Positions 8,610 to 17,779 of a stretch of DNA of 64,000 nucleotides are shown one piece after another. A model generated the notes under the pieces. It ran no database searches, was not told the origin of the DNA, and saw only the letters and a program-made list of their open reading frames with translations. The stretch is from Mycolicibacterium rhodesiae NBB3 (lineage in GTDB: Bacteria; Actinomycetota; Actinomycetes; Mycobacteriales; Mycobacteriaceae): assembly GCF_000230895.2 (NCBI RefSeq), contig NC_016604.1, forward strand, positions 1,612,001 through 1,676,000, given 5' to 3'. Within the stretch, counting starts at the first letter, position 1. The number at the start of each line of letters is the position of its first letter. The translations under genes were made by a program, and so were the position numbers.

Positions 8610-10273
8610 CAGCCTGCCTCAGCGGGTAGCGGTGGTCCAACGGGCGCCGGTGCCGCCACGGGCGCCGGCGCAGGGCCGGGAGCGGGGCCGGACCCGGGGA
8701 AGGGCAACGCGCCGGTGGCCGCCGCACTTCCCGGATCGCCGGGGACGACGCCGGGCGCGGGACCGGGAACCGGTCCCGGCTGCGGATACCAGGGCGGTGG
8801 CAGCGGGGTGTTCTCGGTGTACGCGTTCGGCGGACCGGCCTGGTGCGGACCACCGAAGGTCGGCGGCGCGGGCGGGATCACGCAATCAGGCCCACCCATC
8901 AGCTCCGCGAGGCATTCGGGGAACATCATGTTCTTGGTGAGGGGCTGCACATCGACGCCCTGCATACCTGGCGCGGTCACCCAGCCGGGCTCGTGGTTGC
9001 CGTGCGAGAACAACGTGTCCCGCGACCAGATGCCCGGCACGGTGGTGTCCTTGTATCCCGGCGGCGGCTGAAGCCTGGGCTCGGAGTAGGCGATGTGTTT
9101 AGGCAGCGTCATCGCCGTCGTGGTCTGGTTGATGCCGAACGGCAGGTAGTTGAACTTGATGGCGTCCAGGATCGGGGCGAGATACTGCGCACACATCTCG
9201 GCCGATTCCTGATACCCCAACCGGCTACCTGCCTGAATCGAGCTGCAGATGAACTGGAGCGGGTTGGCGAAGTTGTTGATCACCGGGAAGCTATTCACAC
9301 CGCCGGTGACGGGGGAGACGATGTTCATCAGGTTGGCGCCAAGGTTCGGGAACACGTGCAGCGCGGTTTCCAAACCGTCCTTCGAATCGGGCTGCAGGAT
9401 CGCGTTTGTCACGTCCGCGAGGTTGTTCACGTCGTGCGTCAGCACTTCGGCGTTCTCGTCGAGGAAGCTGCGCGTGGTCGCCAGCAGCGTATTGAGGTCC
9501 TGGAGCGCGTTGGCGACTTCGCGGTCGGTGTTGGTGAACGCGTTGGTGAACGTCGCGAGGTCGTCGTTCAGCGCGACGAACTGCTGATCGCTCTGGTACA
9601 GCGCATTGACGAACAGCGCGAGACTCTTGACCACGGCGAAGAAGTCACCGCGACCCTCGTTGAGCGTGAAGAGCGCCTCGGACAAGCCGTTCAACGTCTT
9701 GTTGAGCTGTTCACCCTTGCCCGCGAACCCATCGGCGGCCGACTCGATGATGTCGCCGAACGGCCCCTTCGGCTGTTCCGGCGTCGGACCGAGGTCGCGC
9801 AGGATGCGGTTGATCGAGTCGCGCAGCTCGTCGTACTCGACCGGGATCTGCGTGCGTTCGATCGGGATGACCGCACCGTCCTCCATCACCGGTCCACCCG
9901 TGTAGGGCGGGGACAACTGGATGACGCGGGAGGCGACCAGGCTGGGGTTCAGGATCGACGCCGTCGCGTTGGCGGGCACCTTGAACTTGTTGTCGTAGTT
10001 GAAGGTGACCTCCATCGCCCGCTTGTCGTCGGCGGGCTCGATCGAGTCGATCGTGCCGACCTGGACGCCCATGATCTGGATCTTGTCGCCGGGGTACAAC
10101 GCGAGCGTCTCGGGGAAGTAGGCCACGACGGTATTGGTCGTCAGCTTCTTGTACAGATTCCATCCGACGAACACAGCCACCAGCGCGAGGATCACGACAA
10201 GCGTGCCGATGATCAGGGCAGCACGGGATACCTTGGGCAACTTCATGTTTCGAACGTTGAAAATCGTTGTCAT
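8609..10273 (-). CDS. mce1D: MCE family protein Mce1D
   Basis: This 554-residue Mce subunit has a transmembrane helix at residues about 18-40 and an MCE domain at about 45-125 (VVAYFPETLALYPGDKIQIM, then GVQVGTIDSIEP). A coiled-coil-like helical section follows. The last 100 or so residues are Pro/Ala/Gly-rich and probably disordered. It sits fourth in the mceA-F series with a 12-nt gap after mce1C, the largest gap inside that series. The ATG at 10273 is supported by the position of the membrane segment. Expected role: part of the hexameric lipid conduit. Confidence 0.93.
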   Translation of the reverse strand: MTTIFNVRNMKLPKVSRAALIIGTLVVILALVAVFVGWNLYKKLTTNTVVAYFPETLALYPGDKIQIMGVQVGTIDSIEPADDKRAMEVTFNYDNKFKVPANATASILNPSLVASRVIQLSPPYTGGPVMEDGAVIPIERTQIPVEYDELRDSINRILRDLGPTPEQPKGPFGDIIESAADGFAGKGEQLNKTLNGLSEALFTLNEGRGDFFAVVKSLALFVNALYQSDQQFVALNDDLATFTNAFTNTDREVANALQDLNTLLATTRSFLDENAEVLTHDVNNLADVTNAILQPDSKDGLETALHVFPNLGANLMNIVSPVTGGVNSFPVINNFANPLQFICSSIQAGSRLGYQESAEMCAQYLAPILDAIKFNYLPFGINQTTTAMTLPKHIAYSEPRLQPPPGYKDTTVPGIWSRDTLFSHGNHEPGWVTAPGMQGVDVQPLTKNMMFPECLAELMGGPDCVIPPAPPTFGGPHQAGPPNAYTENTPLPPPWYPQPGPVPGPAPGVVPGDPGSAAATGALPFPGSGPAPGPAPAPVAAPAPVGPPLPAEAG

Positions 10274-10285
10274 CGGTTACACCCC

Positions 10286-11869
10286 CTACTGTCCCTGCGA
10301 AAGTGGTGGAAGGAACGGCGGGTTCCCCGGCAATGGCGGTGTCCCGGCAGGTCCCGCGTCCGGACCCGGGCCTGGAGGCGGCGGCGGTCCGGTCAGGGCC
10401 GGGGGCAGCGGCGCGATGCCCGGCGTGAAGTCCGGCGGCAGCGGAGGCTGCGGCCCGACGGGCACCGTGCGAGCACCTGGCGGAGCCGGCGGAAGCGGTG
10501 CGGGGGCACCGGGCATGTCCGGCGAGATCTGACCGGGGATCGCGGCGGCTGGTACACCCGGCGACGGCTGTGGGCCGTGCACGTTCGGGTCGGACGTGAC
10601 CACATCCGGCGGTCCGTAGTTGGGTCCGTACGGGTTGTCCCCGAACGGACCGACGGTCAGACCCGCGCACGGCAGCGGGTTGGCGGCGGTGGGGATGCCG
10701 CCGGGTCCCGGCGTGTAGGAACACGGCGAGCCCTTCAGCACTGCCGGTCCGGGATGTTCTGGCGTGCCTTCCAGCACAGCGGGTCCCGGCGCCGGAGCGC
10801 CGTTCGGGAAGCGGGCGCCGTTGGGATCCGGGAACCGCCATGCGGGCAGACCCGCGTCACCCCAGAACTTCTCGGGGTCGATGCCGCGCTTCTTGAACGC
10901 GGCATCGACGAACGGTTGCAGGATCTGGCCGGGCAGCAGGTTGACGAGCATCACCTTGAAGTAGGGACCCGACGCGACCGCTTCACCGAGGGACGCCACG
11001 AAGCTGGCAACCGTCGTGAGCGTGTCCATCAGGTCAAACCGGCGCTCCGTGAGCACGTCGCTGACCGTGCGCAGCTGTTCGAGCACGTGGTTCAGATTGG
11101 GGTTGTCGTCGATGAATCCGCGGACCTGCTCGGAGAACGAACCGACGCGTTCGAGCAGCATGCTGACCGCGTACTGGCGTTCGTTGATGGCGGCGAGCAG
11201 CTGCTGGGCGTTGACGAGCAGCTTGTTGATCTGTTCGCTGCGGTTGCCGAGGATGCCGGCGATCTTGTTGGCGTTGGCGAGCAGCTGCTTGATCTGGTCG
11301 TCGCGCTTGCCGATGGTGTCGGAGAACCGCGCCACACCGTCGAGTGCGGCACTCAGGTGCGGGTAGGTCTGGTCGATGGTCTCCGACAACACGTTCAGCG
11401 ACTTCTTGACGGTCTGGGTGTCCCAGTCCGACGACGCCTCGGTCACGTCGAAGAACGCGTCGTAGATCTGGTACGGCGTGGTCGTCTGGCCCAGCGGAAT
11501 TGTCCCGTTGGCCTTCAACGGCTTTGATCCGCGCGGCTCGATCTCGATGTTGCGGCGACCGAGGATGGTGTCGGTGCGGATGGCCGCCCGGCTCTCGGTC
11601 CCGATCTGGGTGCCGTCGAGCGAGTAGCCGATGATGACCTTGTCTCCCTCGATCTCGGCGCTGCGCACCAGACCTACGTCCACGCCCGCGATGCGCACCT
11701 TGTCGCCGTTGTTGAGCCCGCCGGTGTCGGAGAATTCGGCGTAGTACGTCGGCGTCGCAAACAGCATCGGCACGCTGGCGAAGCTCTGCCCGACACCGAT
11801 GACGAGGATGAGCACGAGGATGCCCATCAGCCCGTTTCGGACCCGGTTCGATCCCTCCAGAGTTCTCAT
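10286..11869 (-). CDS. mce1C: MCE family protein Mce1C
   Basis: The start is taken at ATG 11869, which overlaps the mce1B stop as ATGA, giving 527 residues; a start four codons earlier is possible but lacks this coupling. A transmembrane helix (GLMGILVLILVIGVGQSFAS) is followed by the MCE domain (YYAEFSDTGGLNNGDKVRIA, then GVDVGLVRSAEIEGDKV). A helical stalk and then a strongly Pro-rich tail of about 130 residues complete the protein. The family role is lipid transport as one of six different subunits. Confidence 0.93.
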   Translation of the reverse strand: MRTLEGSNRVRNGLMGILVLILVIGVGQSFASVPMLFATPTYYAEFSDTGGLNNGDKVRIAGVDVGLVRSAEIEGDKVIIGYSLDGTQIGTESRAAIRTDTILGRRNIEIEPRGSKPLKANGTIPLGQTTTPYQIYDAFFDVTEASSDWDTQTVKKSLNVLSETIDQTYPHLSAALDGVARFSDTIGKRDDQIKQLLANANKIAGILGNRSEQINKLLVNAQQLLAAINERQYAVSMLLERVGSFSEQVRGFIDDNPNLNHVLEQLRTVSDVLTERRFDLMDTLTTVASFVASLGEAVASGPYFKVMLVNLLPGQILQPFVDAAFKKRGIDPEKFWGDAGLPAWRFPDPNGARFPNGAPAPGPAVLEGTPEHPGPAVLKGSPCSYTPGPGGIPTAANPLPCAGLTVGPFGDNPYGPNYGPPDVVTSDPNVHGPQPSPGVPAAAIPGQISPDMPGAPAPLPPAPPGARTVPVGPQPPLPPDFTPGIAPLPPALTGPPPPPGPGPDAGPAGTPPLPGNPPFLPPLSQGQ

Positions 11870-12897
11870 TGCGGCGTGCACCTACCCGACGGCTGGCTGA
11901 AGAGTTTGACGGTGCGGACAGGACCGCCGGGCTGCAGCCCGTTCATGCGGATCGAGATGTCACACGAGTAGAAGTTGAAGAAGTCACCGTAGATTCCGCC
12001 CGCGCGCCCGATGATCTTGAAAGCGGTGGGCAGCCTGGTCAGGATGTCGTTCAGCTTGTCCTTCTGGTCGATCAGCGGCTGCTGGACGGCCTCGAGGTGA
12101 CCGATCGTGCTCTGCAGCAGGGGGCGGTTGTCCGCCAGCAGATCCGCGATGGTTCCCGCGGCGTCGCTGATGTCGGCCACCGAGGAGGCGATCGGATCGC
12201 GCCGATCGTTCAAGCCCGTGATCAGCGTCTGGAAGTTGACCAGCGTCTCGTCGAACTGCTGCTGATGCTTGACCGTGGTGTCCAGGACCGTGTTGAGGTT
12301 CTTGATCACCTCTCCGATCGCCTGGTCGCGGTCGGCCAGTGCCGACGTCAGCGACGCGGTCTGGTCAAGGATGTCGTTGATGGTGCCGCCTTGGCCCTGG
12401 AAGATCGTGATGATCGACTGGGCGATGGTGTTGACCTTGTCCGGATCGAGGGCCCGGAACACCGGGCGGAAGCCGCCGATCAACGCGTCGAGGTCGAGCG
12501 CGGGTTCGGTCTGGGTGACCGGAATCGTGCCCCCACTGGGCAGCCGCCTGTCGCTCTCGCCGCGCTTGAGCTCCATGTACCGGTCGCCGATGAGATTCAG
12601 GTAGCGGATCGAGGCGGTGGTGCCGTCGAACAGCGGCAGCGACCGGTCGACGTCGAAGTCGACCCGGACCTGCGAGCCGTCGTTGATGAGCTCGACCTTG
12701 GAGACCTTGCCGACCTCCACACCGGACGCGCGGACGAACTGTCCGGCGCGGAGTCCGCTGGCATTCGAGAACACCGCCGAGTAGCCGGTGGTGCGGTCGA
12801 AACGCATCTGCCCGAACACCACGATGATGATCGCGGTGAACAGCAACAGCACCAGCGAGAAGGCGCCGAGCTTGATGGCTGTACCGGTGATTTTCAT
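11866..12897 (-). CDS. mce1B: MCE family protein Mce1B
   Basis: This 343-residue subunit starts at ATG 12897, overlapping the mce1A stop as ATGA; a longer open frame upstream is not used. It has one N-terminal helix (LGAFSLVLLLFTAIIIVVFG) and the MCE domain (GYSAVFSNASGLRAGQFVRA, then SGVEVGKVSKVELI). The helical region holds a run of LTSALADRDQAI-type heptads. It lacks the long Pro-rich tail of Mce1C and Mce1D and ends in a Cys-containing stretch. Length is as expected for Mce1B. Confidence 0.93.
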   Translation of the reverse strand: MKITGTAIKLGAFSLVLLLFTAIIIVVFGQMRFDRTTGYSAVFSNASGLRAGQFVRASGVEVGKVSKVELINDGSQVRVDFDVDRSLPLFDGTTASIRYLNLIGDRYMELKRGESDRRLPSGGTIPVTQTEPALDLDALIGGFRPVFRALDPDKVNTIAQSIITIFQGQGGTINDILDQTASLTSALADRDQAIGEVIKNLNTVLDTTVKHQQQFDETLVNFQTLITGLNDRRDPIASSVADISDAAGTIADLLADNRPLLQSTIGHLEAVQQPLIDQKDKLNDILTRLPTAFKIIGRAGGIYGDFFNFYSCDISIRMNGLQPGGPVRTVKLFSQPSGRCTPQ

Positions 12898-14111
12898 GGG
12901 TTGATCGTGTTCTCCCCCACCTGGCGACCCCAGACGTACTCGATCAGGAGCGGCTGGCCCAACTCGAAGTGGTTGTACGGCGCGATCGACGCGCCTGTAT
13001 CCATCACGAGGTGTGGCGCCGGCCACAGGTCACGCGTAATCGGTTGCCAGCAGCCAGGTTTACCCTCGGGACCGCCCCTGGCGTTCACGCGCGGCAGGTT
13101 GTCCGGATAGACATAAGGATTGCCGGCACCAAGGCCCATGAGTGCCGATAGCGTACGCAGCGAGTAGCCGTTGCCGCCCAGCGACGCCGCCACCTTGGGT
13201 TCGACATCGTGGAAGTTACGGATCGTGCAGAAGAGGGCCGGGCTGTACTCGTCCAGGATCTCCGACGGACGGATCAAATCCTCCGCGCCGCGGACCAGAT
13301 ACGGACCGCCACGCTCGAAGACGTCGGCGCCGGTGTTGCCGAAGCCGACCGCGGCCATCAGCGCCTGGTCGATGGTGCCCTGCTCCTGGTTGAGCGTGCG
13401 GGCCGTGGTGACCGCGTTTTGGAGACCGTCGAACAGATCCGGTGATGCATTGGCGTAGACGTCGCCGAGGTCGGCGAGCAGCTGGTTGTCCCGACGGATC
13501 TGCGGCATCTGCGGGTTGATGTCGGACAGGATCGCGTTGCCGTTCTCGATCGACTTTCCGAAGCGGTCACCGAGACCGTCCAGCGCCTCGGCGGTGGCGG
13601 CCAGCGTCTGGTTCAGCTTGATCGGATCCACCTGCGACGACAGCGACACCACCGTCTCGAACAAGGTGTTGAACTCCGTGGTCACCCGGGTCACGTCGAT
13701 CACGTCGGACGACGTGATCCGCTGCGGGGACGGGTTTTTCGGCGAGGTGAACGAGATGTACTTGTTGCCGAACACCGTCGTCGCGCTGATGTCGGCCTCG
13801 ACGTTCTTCGGGATCAGCCTGATGAATTTGGGATCGACGTCGAGGACGATCTTCGCCTGCGGCTCACCGTCGACGTCCACCGCGTTGACGCTGGCGACCC
13901 GGCCGATCTCCACCCCGTTGTAGGTGACCTTCGCGCCGGGATCCATCGACAGACCCGCGCGCGCCGACATCATGGTCAGCTGATCGCGCCTCAGGAAGTC
14001 GCCGCGGAACTGGAAGTACACCAGCACGATGGCGACGATCGTCAGCAGTGCCAGCACGAGGCCGGCCAACTTGTACGGCGGGGTGCGCGAGTTGTTCAGA
14101 GGTGCGGTCAT
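12894..14111 (-). CDS. mce1A: MCE family protein Mce1A
   Basis: Mce1A heads the six MCE genes. The 405-residue protein has a helix at about residues 15-33 (LAGLVLALLTIVAIVLVYF), an RGD tripeptide at 36-38, an MCE domain (LSMDPGAKVTYNGVEIGRV) and a helical stalk. The tail ends in HFELGQ...YVWGRQVGENTINP. The tail closely resembles M. tuberculosis Mce1A. From memory, that protein is about 450 residues and carries a hydrophobic insertion of roughly 45 residues between GNGYSLRT and NPYxYPxNLPRVNARGG; here only about 10 residues lie between these blocks. Confidence 0.94.
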   Translation of the reverse strand: MTAPLNNSRTPPYKLAGLVLALLTIVAIVLVYFQFRGDFLRRDQLTMMSARAGLSMDPGAKVTYNGVEIGRVASVNAVDVDGEPQAKIVLDVDPKFIRLIPKNVEADISATTVFGNKYISFTSPKNPSPQRITSSDVIDVTRVTTEFNTLFETVVSLSSQVDPIKLNQTLAATAEALDGLGDRFGKSIENGNAILSDINPQMPQIRRDNQLLADLGDVYANASPDLFDGLQNAVTTARTLNQEQGTIDQALMAAVGFGNTGADVFERGGPYLVRGAEDLIRPSEILDEYSPALFCTIRNFHDVEPKVAASLGGNGYSLRTLSALMGLGAGNPYVYPDNLPRVNARGGPEGKPGCWQPITRDLWPAPHLVMDTGASIAPYNHFELGQPLLIEYVWGRQVGENTINP

Positions 14112-14115
14112 GGCG

Positions 14116-14985
14116 CTACACCGTCAGGTTGAAGTTCGGGTCGACGCCGTAGAGCGCCAACGATGCGAACAAAACCACGCAGACGATCGCGACCAGCGAT
14201 GCGCGCATCGACCGGCCCACGGCCTCACCGACGCCCACCGGGCCGCCGCTGGCGAAGTAGCCGTAGTAGCAGTGGTTGAGCATCACGATGACCGAGATGA
14301 TGATCGCCTGTACGAACGACCACATGACGTCGTCGGCGCGCAGGAACGTCCGGAAGTAGTGCTCGTAGGTGCCGATCGACTGCCCGTAGAAGACCGTCGT
14401 GGTGACCTGAGCGGACAGGAAGCTCATGATGATCGCCATCGCGTACAGCGGGATGATGACGATGAAGCCGGCCATGATGCGGGTGGACACCAGGTAGGAG
14501 ATGGACTTGATGCCCATCACCTCCAGTGCGTCGATCTCCTCGCTGATCCGCATGGCGCCCAGTTCCGCGGTCGCTCCGGCACCGACCGTGGCGGCCAGCG
14601 CCTGACCCGCGACGACGGGTGCGGCGATGCGCACGTTGATCAGCGCGGCGAAGAAGCCGGTGAAGGCCTCCACGCCGATGTTGCCCAACGATGCGAAACC
14701 CTGGATCGCGACGAGCGATGAACCCGACAGCGTGACGAACCCGACGATCGCCACGGTGCCGCCGATGACGGCCATGGCGCCGGTGCCCATGCCGATCTCG
14801 GCGATCAGGCGCAGGGTCTCCTTGCGGTAGTAGCGCAGCGCGTGGCCGATCGACCCGATGGCGGTGACGACGAACCACGCGACGTGGCCGATGCTGTCGA
14901 GGAACCGCGCGGGTGCGGTGACGACGTCCGCCCCGCGGGAGAACCCCCGCGGAAACCGAGAACGCAGGACCTGGGTTGTCGACAC
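14116..14985 (-). CDS. yrbE1B: MlaE/YrbE-type permease YrbE1B
   Basis: YrbE1B is one half of the inner-membrane permease of the Mce1 system. I start it at GTG 14985, one base after the yrbE1A stop, giving 289 residues, the length I recall for the M. tuberculosis protein; an upstream ATG in the overlap is less likely. It has an N-terminal amphipathic region, several transmembrane helices and the MlaE coupling-helix motif RISEEIDALEVMGIKSISYLV. That motif contacts the ATPase MceG, which is encoded elsewhere. Confidence 0.93.
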   Translation of the reverse strand: MSTTQVLRSRFPRGFSRGADVVTAPARFLDSIGHVAWFVVTAIGSIGHALRYYRKETLRLIAEIGMGTGAMAVIGGTVAIVGFVTLSGSSLVAIQGFASLGNIGVEAFTGFFAALINVRIAAPVVAGQALAATVGAGATAELGAMRISEEIDALEVMGIKSISYLVSTRIMAGFIVIIPLYAMAIIMSFLSAQVTTTVFYGQSIGTYEHYFRTFLRADDVMWSFVQAIIISVIVMLNHCYYGYFASGGPVGVGEAVGRSMRASLVAIVCVVLFASLALYGVDPNFNLTV

Positions 14986-14986
14986 G

Positions 14987-15787
14987 TCAGCTCCCCGTTC
15001 CGAACCGGACACCGATCGTGGTCAGCACCACGTTGACCGCGAACAGGGCGATCACGCACAACACGAGCGTCTCGTTGACCGCGGTGCCGACACCTTTGGC
15101 GCCGCCCGCGACCGTGAGTCCGCGGTAACAGCCGACCAGACCGGCGATGAGTCCGAACGTCATGGCCTTCACGATCGAGATGAGCACTTCGGGCAGGCCC
15201 GTGACGAGGGTGAGCGTGGAGACATAGGCGCCCGCGGAGACGTTCTGCAGGTAAACGCCGAAGATGAAGCCGCCGACCAGGCCGATGGTGATCACCGCAC
15301 CGTTGAGCAGCAGGGCGACGAACGTCGATGCGATCACGCGCGGCACGACCAGGCGCTGGATCGGATCGATGCCGAGCACCTCCAGTGCGTCGATCTCTTC
15401 ACGAATCGTGCGGGCACCGAGGTCTGCGCAGATCGCGGTCGACCCGGCGCCGGCCACCACGAGCACCGTCACCAGCGGTCCGAGCTGGGTGACGGCGGCC
15501 AGCGCGGCACCGGCACCGGAGATGTCGGCGGCGCCGAACTCGGTGAGAAGGATGTTCAGGGTGAAGATCAGCAGCACCGTCAGCGGGATCGACACCGCGA
15601 GCGTCGGCAGGAACGCCACCCGCATCAGGAACCAGCTCTGCAGGATGAACTCGCGCCACTGGAACGGCGGCTTGAAAAGTGCCTTGGCGGTCAGCACGCA
15701 CATGCGCACGAATCCGCCGACCGCGGTGAGGCCGGGCCTCACTTGGTCGCGTACGTAACCGACGATGTCGGTCCCCTGCGCCGTCAT
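14987..15787 (-). CDS. yrbE1A: MlaE/YrbE-type permease YrbE1A
   Basis: This is the first permease subunit of the Mce1 importer, 266 residues, with five to six membrane segments and the EIDALEVLGIDPIQRLVVPR coupling motif of the MlaE family. The ATG at 15787 lies just downstream of a G-rich ribosome binding region that contains a GGGACGTCCC palindrome. Together with YrbE1B it should form the membrane channel that receives lipids from the Mce1A-F tunnel, powered by MceG. It is separated from fadD5 by 212 nt, the largest gap in the operon. Confidence 0.93.
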   Translation of the reverse strand: MTAQGTDIVGYVRDQVRPGLTAVGGFVRMCVLTAKALFKPPFQWREFILQSWFLMRVAFLPTLAVSIPLTVLLIFTLNILLTEFGAADISGAGAALAAVTQLGPLVTVLVVAGAGSTAICADLGARTIREEIDALEVLGIDPIQRLVVPRVIASTFVALLLNGAVITIGLVGGFIFGVYLQNVSAGAYVSTLTLVTGLPEVLISIVKAMTFGLIAGLVGCYRGLTVAGGAKGVGTAVNETLVLCVIALFAVNVVLTTIGVRFGTGS

Positions 15788-15999
15788 CGGGACGTCCCCC
15801 CCACGAAACCGCAGCCGTGACGGCGCAACGGCAGCCCCTGTCGCACGCGGCCTCCTCGCCCCAACCCGCTGTGTGTGACCAGCGTCTCCCTACTCGTCGG
15901 TAGTAAGACAGACCACAGAACTGTACCCGATGCCATCCCCGCGGTGGACCGCATCCGGGAGATTGAGCCCTGAACCGTTAGCAAACCCGCCCCAATTCC
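15788..15999 (-). promoter_or_regulatory. fadD5-yrbE1A intergenic region, possible internal promoter
   Basis: This 212-nt stretch has no credible gene. On the minus strand it holds TACAGT (plus positions 15920-15925) as a possible -10 box, overlapped by the small inverted repeat ACAG-N2-CTGT at 15915-15924. No convincing -35 is visible. An internal promoter between these two genes has been described for M. tuberculosis mce1, so one here is plausible, but the sequence alone does not prove it. Confidence 0.35.
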
Positions 16000-17655
16000 C
16001 TAAATCTCTTGTGCGCCAGCCGAAACCGTTGGCGCACTTGTATCTTCGCCCGCGTCAATCCGCTTCTGCGCGCTGAAACGCACACGCAGTTCGGTTTTCA
16101 GTACTTTGCCAGCAGGGTTGCGGGGCAGCGCGTCGACGATCTCCAACGCCTTCGGATGCTTGTACCTCGCGAGGCGGTCGGACAGGAATTTCTCGAGATC
16201 CGCGAGCCCGAGATCGGCGTCGCCGCCGAGCGCGATGACGGCCACCGGCACCTCCCCCCATCTGTCGTCGGCGCGCCCGATCACCGCCACTTCGACGATC
16301 GAGGGATGCGCGGCAAGGACGTTCTCGAGTTCCGCGCAGTAGATGTTCTCCCCGCCGGAGATGATCATGTCCTTCTTGCGGTCCACGACCCAGATGTAGC
16401 CCTCGGCGTCTTGGCGCACCAGGTCACCGGAGTGAAACCAGCCGCCGGCGAACGCCTCGGCAGTGGCCTTCGGGTTGTTCCAATAGCCGGCCATCAGGGT
16501 GGGCGCGCGATAGACGATTTCGCCGACCTGGCCGATCTCCACGTCGTTCATGTTCTCGTCGACCACCCGTGCGGACACCGTCGGGATGACCTTGCCGACT
16601 GAGCCCAGTTTCCGGATCGCGTCGTCGCCGAGCAGCATGCAAGTGACAGGCGACATCTCGGTCTGGCCGAAGGCGGCAAGGATCTGCGTTCCGGGGAATG
16701 TCTCAGACATACTGCGCAGCAACGTATCCGATGCCGGAGCCGCACCCCACGACAGCGTCCGCAACTTCACGGTTCGTGGGCGCGCATGCTGCTCGGCGAC
16801 GACCGCCTGCCACTGCGCGGGTACCAGGAAGATGCCGGTGACCCCTTCTGCTTCGAGGACGTCCAGCAGCGCACCGGGATCGAAGGCGCCCAACGGGTAG
16901 AGGACCGTCGGCCGACCGAGCGTGAGGCCGGGCAGCATGCTGCCGATGCCTGCGATGTGGAAGAGCGGCACGCCGATGAAGCCGACGTCGTTGTTGATGT
17001 CGGCGCCGTTGGTGAACAGCATCGTCATCGTCTGGCCGGTGAGGTTGGTGTGGGTGAGCACCGCACCCTTGGGCCTTCCGGTGGTCCCCGACGTGTACAT
17101 GATCAGCGCTGGTGAGTCGTTGGGGATGTCCACGGTCGCCGCCGGGGCGCCGTCCTCGGCGACCAGGTCGTCGTAGCCGATCAGTCGGGAACCGTAGGCG
17201 TCCTCGGTGGTTCCGCCGGCGACGATGACCGTCGACAGCGTCTGGTCGAGGTCGCGGACCGCGGCCGCCACGCTCGCCAGCACCGATTCGGTGATGACGA
17301 CCTTTGCCTGACAGTCGCTGACCAGGAATGCGATCTCGGGCGGGGTCATCCGGAAGTTGACCGGCACGGCGATGGCCCCGAGCTTGTTGATCGCCAGGAA
17401 CGACTCGATGAACTCGGTGCGGTTGAGCATCAGGATCAGCACCCGGTCGCCGAACGCGACGCCGCGCCTGCTGAGCGCGCCCGCCAGGCCGGCGACGCGG
17501 TTGTCGAGTTCGCGCCACGTCGTGGTGCGGCCGAGGAAACGCAGGGCCGTGGCGTCGGGCTGCATCAGCGAATGCCGCGCAAGCTGGGTCGTCCAGTTCT
17601 GCCGGCGCGCGAGAAACGGCTGCTCGGTCGGATCGGGCGACAACGGGGAAGCCAA
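16000..17655 (-). CDS. fadD5: Long-chain fatty-acid-CoA ligase FadD5
   Basis: FadD5 activates fatty acids to acyl-CoA via acyl-AMP and is linked to fatty-acid recycling through Mce1. The protein shows the AMP-binding loop YTSGTTGRPKGAVLTH, the FGQTEMSP motif, YRAPTLMAGYWNNP, the hinge WVVDRKKDMIISGGENIY, and the C-terminal catalytic Lys in PRNPAGKVLKTELR. I place the start at TTG 17655, 9 nt after GAGGAG, giving 551 residues, close to the M. tuberculosis protein of 554. There is no ATG or GTG in a sensible position, so the TTG matters. It is the first gene of the mce1 operon. Confidence 0.92.
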   Translation of the reverse strand: MASPLSPDPTEQPFLARRQNWTTQLARHSLMQPDATALRFLGRTTTWRELDNRVAGLAGALSRRGVAFGDRVLILMLNRTEFIESFLAINKLGAIAVPVNFRMTPPEIAFLVSDCQAKVVITESVLASVAAAVRDLDQTLSTVIVAGGTTEDAYGSRLIGYDDLVAEDGAPAATVDIPNDSPALIMYTSGTTGRPKGAVLTHTNLTGQTMTMLFTNGADINNDVGFIGVPLFHIAGIGSMLPGLTLGRPTVLYPLGAFDPGALLDVLEAEGVTGIFLVPAQWQAVVAEQHARPRTVKLRTLSWGAAPASDTLLRSMSETFPGTQILAAFGQTEMSPVTCMLLGDDAIRKLGSVGKVIPTVSARVVDENMNDVEIGQVGEIVYRAPTLMAGYWNNPKATAEAFAGGWFHSGDLVRQDAEGYIWVVDRKKDMIISGGENIYCAELENVLAAHPSIVEVAVIGRADDRWGEVPVAVIALGGDADLGLADLEKFLSDRLARYKHPKALEIVDALPRNPAGKVLKTELRVRFSAQKRIDAGEDTSAPTVSAGAQEI

Positions 17656-17694
17656 CGGCGACGACTCCTCAAGCTGGGTTGCGCAGTTCTTACA

Positions 17695-17704
17695 TTTGAT
17701 CAAA
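17695..17704. promoter_or_regulatory. Candidate Mce1R operator (TTTGATCAAA)
   Basis: TTTGATCAAA is a perfect 10-bp palindrome in the 124-nt divergent region between fadD5 and mce1R. It lies about 12-21 nt downstream of the expected fadD5 start site, a position suited to repression by blocking, and would also fall near a -35 region for mce1R. Mce1R is known to repress the mce1 operon. That this is its site is inference. Confidence 0.45.
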
Positions 17705-17722
17705 CATTGTGTTGCCCCGGTC

Positions 17723-17751
17723 ACAGTATGGCCTCGGCCGCTCGGGTACAA
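17723..17751 (-). promoter_or_regulatory. Predicted promoter of fadD5-mce1 operon
   Basis: On the minus strand the sequence reads TTGTAC, 17 nt, TACTGT, a good match to the mycobacterial housekeeping promoter. The -35 box is at 17746-17751 and the -10 box at 17723-17728. Transcription would start near 17716 and leave a leader of about 60 nt before the TTG start of fadD5, with room for the ribosome binding site and the TTTGATCAAA palindrome. Confidence 0.6.
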
Positions 17752-17779
17752 CCCCACGCCATACGGACCGGAGAGCCCC

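Noticed and set aside
7534..8853. A 439-codon minus-strand frame overlapping mce1E
   Set aside because: It is another frame of mce1E with an Arg/Pro-rich, low-complexity product. The true frame has the lipobox and MCE domain.
8843..11527. An 894-codon open frame on the plus strand opposite mce1C and mce1D
   Set aside because: Its product is Arg-, Val- and Gly-rich with no domain, and it lies exactly opposite two well-recognised genes. High GC content makes such mirror frames common.
17695..17704. TTTGATCAAA as a classical FadR-type site
   Set aside because: It lacks the usual TGG/CCA or GT-N3-AC pattern of described FadR-group sites, so I kept it only as a candidate Mce1R operator.
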